Of a stretch of 64,000 nt of DNA, positions 32,512 through 42,858 are shown one piece after another. The stretch's first letter is position 1; each line of letters begins with the position of its first letter. The position numbers were made by a program, and so were the translations under genes. Source of the stretch: Thelonectria olida (lineage: Eukaryota; Ascomycota; Sordariomycetes; Hypocreales; Nectriaceae); the NCBI GenBank assembly GCA_020736575.1, contig JAGPYM010000033.1, positions 186,001 to 250,000 of the forward strand, written 5' to 3'. Under the pieces are notes generated by a model, which saw only the letters and a program-made list of their open reading frames with translations, did not search any database and was not told the DNA's origin.

Positions 32512-33627
32512 TCAATAGTGCGGGCGGCCGTCTGCAACCCGACCATCTCCTCCAGAAACCTTCGCAGTTGCCTCGGCATTCTTCCGATACTTGTAGACAG
32601 TCCAGTCGAAAACGTAATCATACTGAAAGCCCTCCCGAACAAAGAGATCCCGAAAGATCTTTCGCAGATAGCTATAATCGGGCTTATCGTCAAAGCGAAG
32701 AGATCTGCAGTAGTTGAGATAAATAGCGAACTCATTAGGCAGGCCACGACATAAGACTTCTGTTGGAGTAGTCATCTTCTTCTCCATAATACGATCATAC
32801 TTCTGTTTTTTGGTCGCTGCCTTCAAACCTTGCCAAGGCAGAGAGCCACGGCTGAAGTACAGTATAATATAACCAAGAGATTCCAGATCATCCCGTCGAG
32901 ACTGTTCGACACCGAGGTGCGTGTTGATGGAAGCATAGCGAGCGGTGCCGGTGAGATTTTTATTCTCGCGGTATGGGATGTGGAAATGGGTCTTTGGGTC
33001 GCGATATTTTTTCGCCAAGCCAAAATCGATAATGTTGACTTGATTTCCTCGCTTGCCGATGCCCATTACAAAGTTATCGGGCTTTATATCCCGATGGATA
33101 AAGGACTTCGCATGGACATATTCGATGCGGGAAACCAGCTGGTCAACCAGCAGAAGGACTGTTTTAAGAGAGAATTTGCGGTTGCAAAAGTTGAACAAAT
33201 CCTCTAAGCTGGGCCCAAGGAGGTCGTAAACCATGGCATTATAATCGCATTCGGTGCCGTACCAACGGACAAAGGGGATGCCGACGCCACCAGCAAGTGA
33301 TTTATAAACGCGGGCCTCGTATTCGAGTTGAGGGTGTCTTGCCTTAACGCTTTCGAGTTTGATGGCGATCTCCTCGCCGGAGAGAATATTCGTGCCGAGG
33401 TATACATCGCCAAAAGATCCAGAACCAATCTTTCGTCCAATGCGATACTTGTTGCCGACACGGAGATCCTAGAATGAATAGTCAACCAATTGATATCGAA
33501 CTATTACAAGGTTGTGAAGAAACCGGCCAGGAATCGCTTGTGGAATGACAATAAATGAGAAGGATTTGGAAATGGGAAATCGGCCTTGATCATAGTATAA
33601 CGAGGCGTTACATACCACGGTCGACAT
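32512..33627 (-). CDS. casein kinase 1 family protein kinase
   Basis: A 12-bp first exon (33627-33616, MSTV) joins exon 2 (33468-32512) across a 147-bp intron; the product is 322 residues. It is a CK1-type serine/threonine kinase: glycine loop [13 protein letters not shown] lysine K41 (AIKLESV), [11 protein letters not shown] with D131, [10 protein letters not shown], and the CK1-typical [20 protein letters not shown]. The kinase core is complete. The C-terminal tail after [15 protein letters not shown] is only about 20 residues, much shorter than in the usual fungal Hrr25/CkiA enzymes. It may be a second, divergent copy in an accessory region. A missed 3' exon is the main alternative. Confidence 0.9.
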
Positions 33628-34359
33628 GTTGCGAGGCGTTGAGATTGTCCCTTAGTCCTAGCATAACCTGGGTGCAAGTGTTTGGTCTCGTTCTCCAGCT
33701 GTCGAGGATTGAGGCGGCCACTGCAAAGTAGGTAACAAGGACAGAAAAGTATGGGTAAAGAAATACCACAGAGGGTTGAAGTTAGGACAGGCGGTTTATG
33801 AGAAGCGGTTCCAGCCTATTACGTGCAGTCCCGAGTGAGTGGCCCAGGATTAATGAATGCTCGGTGCTCGCCCAGCTCGGCGCTCGGCCTTCGGCCTTGC
33901 ATAATCCAAGTCGGTGTGGCCCGAGGCAGTCCGATGACCGAGTGCGCCAATTCCTCACGCGCTTTGACTATTAAAACTTCCTTCCGCCATGGAAGCTTGG
34001 CTAACCTGGTGTTGCACCACTCGCGACTTGATGGGCCTTGGCATCCCTCGAATTACGTTGAGTAGACATATTGTGCAGACCTATAGACGAGAAATCTTGC
34101 TGACTTAGTGGGAAGCAAATAGTGTTTAACTGGATCCCTAGACTGCAGTTGAAGATAATGTTCGACGTGGATGCCATGAGCAATCTATCCAAGTGATTAG
34201 ACAAAAGCAATTGTTGTTTAAGTGCTGAAGTGCAATCCTGATAGCTTACACCCTCAAATAATAACGAGACGTTGGCAAGCAGTTGCTGGAAAACTTGTGC
34301 CCTGCTTTGCTCACCGTCTATTCTTGAACCCCCCTTCCCCCCAAATAACCTACGACATT
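33628..34359. other. no gene seen
   Basis: 730 bp upstream of the kinase and downstream of the AAA ATPase. It probably includes the kinase promoter. A GC-rich patch of CTCGG repeats lies near 33860-33900. Confidence 0.5.
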
Positions 34360-35645
34360 TCACATCTCTAGACCGCTGAATGACCTGGATAATCTGGTTT
34401 CCCCCGCCGCGCTCTCTTCAGACAGCGGTTCGGACTTGGTTGCTCCAGGGCAGGCTAGTCGAATGACGTGTTCCACGCTGGTCAGGTCTAATGGCTGTTG
34501 GCTCTGTGCGCACCACTTGACGGCCATGTGCATGGCGTTCTTGATCTGGCGGCCATTGAGTGTCCACGCCGAGGGTTCCTGTATATCGGAATCTGACAGC
34601 GTGGAACCGTACACGGCCACTTCCTTCACGAAATTGATCCATATCGTCTGGCGGGATACTGGCGGAAGTCTCTGGAACTTGACATGCACATGAACTTGTG
34701 ACTCCATGGCTTCGTCGATGGTATCGACAAGGTTTGTGGTCAGAAACATGGTGCCTAAGGCAATATTAGTCCACAAGAGGGGATGGTGGTTTCCCAATAT
34801 AAGAATCCTATCTTACCTCTATAATATTCCAGTTCTCTGAGGAAAACTGCGAACATTGTAAGATATCCACTCGATCAGCGGTGTTAAAGCCAGAGACTCA
34901 CCAGCAATGGATTCGTTCCGTTGTGCATGTTCCACCGATCGTTTTTGAAGAAAAACATCGGCCTCTTTGAAAACGCGTATGAGTCTTGTTCAAGCTTTTA
35001 GCAACGATAATGATTGTCTACTGACCGTCAAGCAGTACTATAGCGTTCCACTCAGATGCTATGTTCATGATTTGCCGTAACCGCACGCTCAATGTTTCGA
35101 CAACCGATCCAATCTCGTGGGTGTCAACGTGGTAAAGCGGTCTCTTTACTCGTTCGGCAACTTTTTACAGTCGTCAACTCCGGAGTCCATATTAGGGGAA
35201 GGCGAAATACTCACTTGCTTCTGCTGTCAAGGTTTTTCCTGTGCCGGGAGGGCCACTCAGAAGGACCAACAGCCCCTGTCCTTCACAAGACTCAGTAACA
35301 TTGTCCAGAGCGGAGACAAGGGGAGGTGCATACCCTTCCCCGCAATCACATCGTCAAGTTCTCGAACCCTTTCGTCATGCTCCTTGGCAAAGACCAGTAG
35401 CAGTTCCTTCTGTCTCTGAGGCATCACGAGATAATCAAACGCGTTGTTTTGGAAAACCACCGGCTTGAGACACTCAACGAGGAAGTGAACTGGTTCTGCG
35501 TCAGTAGAAAGTGGTATTGACAGTCGAAACAATACATGGTCCACTCACGCCACTTTTTGTCCTTAAACGAGAACCCTTCGAGCAACGGGGACATGCATAG
35601 GAGATAGTGCTTATTAGCCTCCACCTCTCGCCGGTTCGCCTCCAT
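34360..35645 (-). pseudogene. AAA ATPase, N-terminally truncated
   Basis: Several exons on the minus strand add up to a fungal AAA+ ATPase. Walker A is LLSGPPGTGKTLTAEA (about 35240), Walker B is AIVLLDEADVFLQK split by an intron (about 35030-34950), followed by LRELEYYRGTMFLTTN with sensor residues and a winged C-terminal part (INFVKEVAVYG, LNGRQIKNAMHMAVKWC). Clear exons include 35495-35334 and the one starting at 35280. Going upstream, homology ends at about 35645 (EANKHYLLCMSPLLEGFSFK), where the divergent ankyrin gene begins. Related fungal proteins are normally much longer at the N-terminus, so this is probably a broken gene. The C-terminal exons carry no visible stop. Confidence 0.75.
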
Positions 35646-35683
35646 CTGGTCATCTTCGGGCCGAGATCTAGTATGATACGCGT

Positions 35684-37101
35684 GAGCTCCTTCTTGATGC
35701 TGGGGCGGATGTCAATTTCATCGGCGGTCGCTTCAACAGTGCTTTGTTTGAGGTGCCCAAGAAGGACACGATCACATTGTCAAGCTTCTCATCAGCCACG
35801 GAGCTGAAGTGGGGAAATCAGGCGGTTCCTCTGCAAACCCTCTTCGAGTCGCGGCTGAGACTGGGCACAACGAGGTCGTCCGAACACTGCTGAAGAGCGG
35901 CGCAGACGCAGACGAGTACGACGAACTCGGTGTCAATGTCCTGTTCTGGGCCATCATATCATGCTCCGAGAGTACTGTGAAAGCCTTAGTCGATGCTGGT
36001 GTTGACTCCCGCACTTTTATTTCACCCGGTTTCAACCTGCTTCATTGGTTCAGCTTATACGGTGACGAGGCCGATGTTGATCTTCTGCTTGAAGGAGACG
36101 ATGCCAAGCGTCGGGAGCAGCTGGCGGCAGAGGACTTTAAGGGTTCAACACCTCTGCACTGGGCGGCGTCCAACATGCGTGAGAACGTCCTGAAGGTCTT
36201 GTTAGACGCCGGTTCTGACCCTTCAACAGCGAACAACTACGGCATCACCCCCATTCATCTGGCGTCTGCAAAGTCGGGCTTCGATCACATCCAACTTCTG
36301 TTGGACCACGGGGCTGACCTGGAGGCCCGAGATGTAATGGGATTCACCATCGCCCACTATGCAGCGCTGAACAGTTCCGAGGACATTCTTGGATCCTTCA
36401 TTGAGTCGGGGTTGGATGTGGCAAGCCCAGATGATTATGGTCGAGCACCCATCCACATAGCGGCAGAATTCGGCTGCTTGCGGTCCTTGGAGCTTTTAGC
36501 CAATATGCCCGAGGACTTGGATCGGCAAGACATTAACGGATCGATGGTCCTGCACGCTGCGGCTCGTCACGAGCGAGAAGAATGCCTGCGCTACTGCCTC
36601 GAGCAACACACGGACACGACTTCATGTAACCTCGTCGGAATGACACCGCTGCACTGTGTCTTCGATGACAGCGCGTTGCCGTTACCAGACATGAGCTGCA
36701 TCCCCGCAAACTTCGACGGCATCAGAGACGAGTACTACCGTCGTAGGCAGAGAAGAACAAGCCAAACAAAGAAGCGCGGCGAAGATAAACACAAAGTTGA
36801 GCCCCGACCAGCTGCCAGCGCCGGCAGGCAACACGACCCAACGGTTCGCAAGAACAAGGTCCGGATGCTTCTCGAGCACGGCGCAGAAGTGGACGCCAGG
36901 GACGACAAGGGATACACCGCCCTCCATCTGGCGTGCTTCGACGGGAACATGGCCGCTGTCCAGCTCTTGCTAGAGCGAAACGCGGACGTCAACGCTCGCA
37001 ATGCTGAGAACAACCGGCCGGAAGACACTGCGAAGACGGAGAAGATCCGCCAAATTCTACGCTCTGAAGTAACTCGCCGGGAAATGTTAAAATATGCTTA
37101 A
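35684..37101 (+). pseudogene. ankyrin-repeat protein, 5'-truncated with a frameshift
   Basis: The main frame is open from 35755 to 37101 and has about nine ankyrin repeats (for example GSTPLHWAASNMRENVLKVL, GYTALHLACFDGNMAAVQLL), a linker of charged residues (about 36720-36850) and a C-terminal pair of repeats. Upstream of 35755 the homology continues in another frame (LLDAGADVNFIGG, about 35690-35750), so an indel near 35750-35756 breaks the gene. No start is visible; the ATG-like call at 35809 is internal. Such proteins often form the C-terminal sensor part of fungal NLR-like proteins, but no NACHT or NB-ARC is present here. Confidence 0.75.
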
Positions 37102-37319
37102 CACACGCATTGGTGTCATGTCCAGTGTCAGCCTAATGCACGATTCAGCCCGCATCATGCTGACTCATACTCAACTGCAGTAAGCTGACGACCAGGCTCA
37201 TAAGATCAGCACTAAGCCGCAAATAAAGTACAAGGCAACGCTATAAATGCCGCTCTTTTTCGTTCTTTATCACCTTTTCGTCTTATCGCCCTCGGCTTGT
37301 CACCCAAGCAAAGCCGACG

Positions 37320-39802
37320 ATGCGTTTACGTGAACTTCAATTCCGCCTCGGCGTGTTTTTCAAGCTCAAGGACGAGATCGCTCAAGTCTCAGAATCAGAA
37401 TGCACTCGGTGCGGCATCATTGTCAATGACTTGGAACATCGCAAGCTCGCCTCCATTTTGAGGCCCCTGGGCCCCGTTTATCGCAGTTTTCCTATCCACC
37501 GCCATTCGTTGGAACTGATAGCTGGCGTTAAGGCGGGTTGTTGGTGGTGCACTCGAATTCTTCAGCAGATCATGGACCATCTTGAGGTACAGGGCTTTGA
37601 TATCGAAATATTTCACAAGCTTTGTTCCAAAGTTGAGACGTTTGTGCAGTTGGAGTCAGCCATCGGATCGTATAGAAAAGCACGGGGAAGCGAGAATCCT
37701 CGCATACAACTGACGTTGAGCATATTCTTTTGGAAGAATGGTGCTGGCCCTGAAGATGCTACACGAATAGTGCAACAAGTCAACCGCAGCCGAGAGCCTC
37801 CATGTCTTGACTTGTCTCATCTGGCAGCCGCCACTTCTAGGCAACGCGAGTTATCCCACTTGGCAGAGCGGATTGACAACTGTACAAAGAACCATACAAC
37901 TTGCAACCAGAAAAGGGATTGGTTGCCGACACGACTACTACAGATTCATGTGTTGGGGGATACGGTGACTCTCAAGCTCGTTCCTGGGAAAGATGTCCCG
38001 TTGGACAGCCGGTATATCACGTTGAGCCACCGATGGGGTAAACAAGAGAGCCTGAAACTCACAAGGAACACGTTTTTGGAGCATTCACGCGGCATTCATG
38101 GAGAGAAGCTACCGAGATTGTTCGCTGAAGCTGCTCAAGTAGCAAATAGTCTCGGTGTCTGTTTCATCTGGATCGATTCGTTGGTGAGCCATCTCGCGAC
38201 CCATAGGACGTGTGCAGGGGATGCTAATCTTAGATATCATAGTGCATCAGGCAGGATTCTGATGATGACCTTGCAAAAGAGCTTGCCACGATGGACAACA
38301 TATACCAAAATGCATTCGCCAATATCGCCGGAACTTTTGCTTCCGATAGCTCTGGTTCCCTTTTCAGTGACCAGAACGCCCTGTCATTCTCGTCTCACCG
38401 GGCTCGCAAGTCCGGCGATGTATCTACGGGCTTGGCGACCGATTTCTGGTGGTTCGACTCTGACGATGGGGTATTCAACCGTCTCGAAGCCGAGTCTCTC
38501 TATTCGCGCGCCTGGGTCTTTCAAGAACGGCTCTTGGCGAGGAGGAACGTGAGCTTCACCGGCTCACAACTCTTTTATGAATGTTCTGAAGAGCTGAGCT
38601 GCGAGGCTGTCGAAATCTCCCACCCGTCTCTGAATAGGCTTTGTGTGGCAGAAGCCCTCAGGTGTCGGCCGTTTGACTCGTTTGACTCGGTAGCCTCTGA
38701 GGACTTTCGTCGTCCCCAATTGTTCTCCATCGAAAGTCTGGACCAGTTGACCCGGACGCAATGTCTGAACGTATGGGGGAAAATAGTCCAATCATACAGT
38801 GGACTGAACCTGACGGTTCCGAGTGACAAACTAGCGGCATTGTCAGGACTTGCACGAAGGTTCCATGCTAGGCTTCAGACACCATATTACGCTGGGCTAT
38901 GGGGCGCAAACCTACAAGCCGACTTGTGCTGGCAAAGGTCTCCGGATGGCAGTGACGATTCAGGCCCAGCTCGACGAGTAGACGGATATCGCGCTCCTAC
39001 TTGGTCTTGGGCATGTCTTGATGGCCCAGTGGAGGTAAAGCTCTCCACATATCACAGTCAGTGGTACTTTGAGATTCTGGAAGCGTACACCACCCCCTGG
39101 AAACGAGATCCATTTGCAAGGTTGATTGATGCCAAGCTTTGCCTAAGAGGCACCATGTTTGCCTTGAGAGAGGAAGATCTCGGCCGCCATGCTTTGGAGC
39201 ATGGGTATTACTCATCGGGCACTCTCGAGACATTTCCAGACCGGCCGAATATTGAATTTTGGTGGGATGTTCTGCCATCTGACTTGTCATTCCCCTTCTA
39301 CGCTATGGTGTTGAGGTCTGAAGGCCGCAACGGAATCTTGCACTTCCGGTGCCTGGTGATGACCGCTGTCGTCCCATCAAGGGGATTCTACCGGCGGGTG
39401 GGAATGGCCACAATCACTGTGTTTCCAAGACACCTCAAAGAGCTAATGGGTCAGTCAAAGGTGAACTCACAGTTAGTCCAGGTGGATACAACACCACTCG
39501 AACTGTTCCCAGAAAACGACTTTGCCAAAGAGTTTGTTGGTGAAGACTCGAGCAGCATCCGGGACATTGGGCAGAGCTTTGTCGGCGGGAGGACCGGGTT
39601 CATGACATTGCCCAATGAAAACACCGCGAGCATGTACAAAGCCATCAGTAATGGGGGCTCGGTCAGGACAGCATGTTCGGATGACAGAGGACCAGATCTC
39701 AAGGTGGCTGCTTGGTATTTGGAGGACCTACGAGAAAAAAGTAGTCAAGTCCCATCAATTCGGCGCGAGGAAGACGGAAACCATACAATCGTTATTATCT
39801 AA
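37320..39802 (+). CDS. HET-domain protein
   Basis: Exon 1 is 37320-38183 and exon 2 is 38243-39802, with a 59-bp intron in the classic place inside the HET motif, giving 807 residues. The HET domain (about residues 230-400) shows YITLSHRWG, then LGVCFIWIDSL joined to CIRQDSDDD, MDNIYQNAFANIAGT and YSRAWVFQERLLARRNVSF. An N-terminal region has CWWC and CTKNHTTC cysteine pairs common in this class. HET proteins trigger cell death in vegetative incompatibility. The C-terminal half has no recognised domain (RAPTWSWACLDGPV is typical of the family). The neighbouring ankyrin and AAA genes suit an incompatibility or immune region. Confidence 0.92.
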
Positions 39803-40600
39803 GAATGGTCTTGTAAGGATTTAAAATGGTGAGTGAAGATCTCGCTATAAAACAAACAGCACCACTTAATCGTCCCCCTCCAGGAAAAGTGCCCATCTTC
39901 TAATGTACTGCCTAGTAATAGTACACTAATAGCTCTTTGATCTTATTTAAGTACCTTCGAGTGGCTGGAAGCGGAGGATCTACCCTTCGTAAAGGTCGCG
40001 ACACTTTGCAACACCCGATTTACGGATGCTCGATTTCACCAAGGATGCTGCGATTCTTCAAATCCTTCTTGCTAGCAATTAGTCGTCAAGAAGCTCGCAT
40101 TCTGTCCTCAGGGGAATCTGCAAGTGTTCTGTCCAGTAACCTCCATCGTATTGATGAAAAGATGGCCCAGTTTGAGCCTCGACCTTACAAGTCAGACGCC
40201 TGCTTTGGGTCTGTTGGAACGTATTGGACATAGAAGCGGACATTCTTCGTGGGTGTTCAAAATTGCTAAATCACTGGTCCTTGCCAGAAGGACGCAGAAG
40301 GAAACCGACGCCTTTGTCCATGAAATTGTTTTTACTGCCCCATACCGTGTTGATGCCTGCGTGGAGACTCACACTTGATCTCGTCCAAGATGTCACAGAG
40401 CCAATTGCGGAGGGGAAGCCCTGATACATCCCTGTCGGAATCCGGCAAATAGTCAAGAGATCAAGCCTGATCTCAATTCGGTCGTCATCTTAACAACTAT
40501 TTCCAGGCTCTCGGTGCTCATACAACGGGGTGTCAAGGCTAGGTGGAAGAAGTGTTGAGGTCTGAAGGAATCAATTTGAATTCGCCTGGTGTCTACAAAG
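39803..40600. other. no convincing gene
   Basis: 800 bp without a recognisable coding gene. Just before the MITE a frame reads VEEVLRSEGINLNSPGVYKD and continues on its other side as LKRIRADGYIWYQGGG up to a stop near 41173. So the MITE may have landed in the end of a small real ORF. Confidence 0.4.
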
Positions 40601-40608
40601 ATCTCAAG

Positions 40609-41110
40609 TAAGGCATAACATTACCCGCCCGCGGGTACCTGTGGGCACCCGAGGTAAAAATTTAGCTGCCCGTGGGTACCCATAAGGAAGATAAAGGTAC
40701 CCATACGGGAATTTTTAGCTTATAAAAAAGAAGAAAACTGCCCGCGGGTAGCTTATAAAATAGCTTAAATTTATTAAAAATTCTTAAAAAGTTAAATAAA
40801 AATATATTTAAAATTATTATTTAATATTAATATTATAAAAAATAAGTTTTATTTTAATATTTTTTTTTTTTTTTTTTTTTATAATATATTTTAATTTAAT
40901 TTTTAAATTTAATAAATAAGCTATAGAGTATTTATTAATAAGATTAATAGCCTTATAGGTATTTTTTTTTACCTATAGGTACTTAAACTTTCTAATGGGT
41001 AATTTTATTTTACCCACAGGTACCCATAGGCATTTCATTTTACCCGATAGGGGGCTTAGGTACCCGCGGGCTGCCCGAGCCCCGGGCGCCCATGGGCCTT
41101 TTACGCCTTA
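40609..41110. mobile_element. hAT-like MITE with AT-rich core
   Basis: The 502-bp element is flanked by an 8-bp duplication ATCTCAAG (40601-40608 and 41111-41118). Its ends are imperfect inverted repeats beginning TAAGGCATAA on the left and TAAGGCGTAA on the right when reversed. Both subterminal regions hold repeats of GGTACCCGCGGG and GGGTACCCATA type. The core (about 40740-41030) is AT-only and includes a run of about 23 T. No ORF is present. The 8-bp duplication suggests hAT transposase mobilised it in trans. It is not related in sequence to the hAT at 12.1 kb. Confidence 0.75.
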
Positions 41111-41118
41111 ATCTCAAG

Positions 41119-42600
41119 CGTATTAGGGCAGATGGATATATCTGGTATCAAGGCGGAGGAAAGATAGAGAATTAGGAAGAAAGACGACGGAAAATAGGCC
41201 CAAGTTCAACGTTCGCGTGACAGTGAAAGGCTCCCTCTGGAGGACCTTTGTTTGCATTGCAAGTCAGTGAGGCAGTGAGGCGGAGCACCGTCAACGAAAT
41301 GAACGACAACATTGGGTAGACGTTGGGCGAAGCTGAAGTGGCCCTTATAAATATGATTGCAGAAAAAGTCAGCACGGGTGGCTTAAATGTGTAATCATAT
41401 CGAAGGGCATGCTTAGATGTAGTAGGAGGGGTTAGTTAAGCGATAGGTTGTGTGATAATCTCCTGATAAAGCTTGATCATCGCCTGCTAGTAGTGTTCGA
41501 GATAAAGTCTATGAACCAGCATGGATAGTCCGGGAATGCCACGTCGCGCATAAAGATCCAGATATGACAATCTATTTCAGATAAGTGTGTGACGAGGGAA
41601 CCCACCTCTAATAGACTCAGGAAGGAGTTATCACCCCCTACCTACAACCATCTACAGACCTTTCCTCTTCCAGTCTTGTTTGCTTTAACTCATCGAAAGC
41701 CGGTGTCTAGTCTTACTTGGGCATTGGTTGGGGCCACTAAACCAGCTCACTCCGGCCCGTCGTGCTCATTACGCCAAAGTCATCTCATCACAGGCTACAA
41801 ATTTAGTAAAGTGCTATTACATCTATGTGCGTCTGCGGAACTTGAGAGCGCTCTCGAGCTTACCATGAACATCACTCAGCACTTGAGAGATAAACGAGTA
41901 AAGGTGGCGACGTTCTAGTATGCCCACCCATGTTAATGACGATACCATCAGCAGGATTTTTTATGAACAAAGGCAACATGAGTGGCGTAAGCAATTCGGA
42001 CCAGATGGCGTGCAATCCATAATCTGTAGTAGACCAACCCTCGCTCATCGCGCACTCGAGAGTCAGTAGTGCGCTAACATCATAGGTACTGAGCTTGGAA
42101 GTTGGTTGCCACCGTAACTCGAAGCAGGTGTATGCGGGGTAAGGGAAGCCAGGTGAAGAGGCAGGTTGGAGGGGGTGGAGGACAGGAACTGGGCTGGCGA
42201 TAACAACAAAGATGGCAGGGAGATTATTGGGGGCGGACTGAGTAGATGAAGCAGCGAGGCACCGGAGACGACGTGTTCTCGACCTTGTTGAGCGCCTCAG
42301 AAGTGTCCTTGGCGTTCTCATCGCTCTCAACTACGACCTGCTTGGCGGTAATCATGCCATGGAAAGGCCAATTGTGGGTGGAGTTGGGAGGATACTCTCT
42401 CTGTTGAATGAGTTTCCCCGGTAGAGTATGTATGGTGGCCTGCAATGATATCAGATGATGTTTCTGCAGTTAAAGGGGAACACTGCTTCTTAAAGTCAAT
42501 AGGGTGGATAGCTGGATAGAAACAGATTGAAAGGCAACCAAGACACTCCCGTTGATCATAACTAACAGCAAGAATATCATTATCAAACAGCCACCAAAAG
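41119..42600. other. no convincing gene
   Basis: 1.5 kb with short open frames only (for example 41872-42330 minus). None shows a recognised domain or consistent splice structure. Confidence 0.45.
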
Positions 42601-42830
42601 AGGCACACAATAGAGGTCAATATAGGCTAAACCCTGGCACTGCATCCGTCACGATAAGGTTGACAATAAGACTCACAATTGGTCTCAAGGTTTCAATCCC
42701 TACTGAATAGCAAGTGTATAACGCAAGACACTATTCACAATTAATATCTCATTACACACACTCTCCTAATGATAGGAATAGGGTACTCACATTAGAACAC
42801 TCACTCCATTACCTACAAAAGACCTGGACT
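42600..42830. repeat. less mutated copy of the AT-rich repeat family
   Basis: The start, CAATAGAGGTCAATATAGGC followed by TAAACCCTGG, matches motifs in the AT-only blocks (for example AATAGAGGTTAATATAAGCT at 29.05 kb and its complement at 61.75 kb) but retains many C and G. It may be a terminal piece of the same transposon family with little RIP. Confidence 0.5.
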
Positions 42831-42858
42831 CATTTTGAGAATTATGAAACCATCTTTT

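Noticed and set aside
40860..40883. Run of T as a retroposon poly(A) tail
   Set aside because: It lies inside the AT-only core of the MITE, away from either end, with no retroposon sequence attached.
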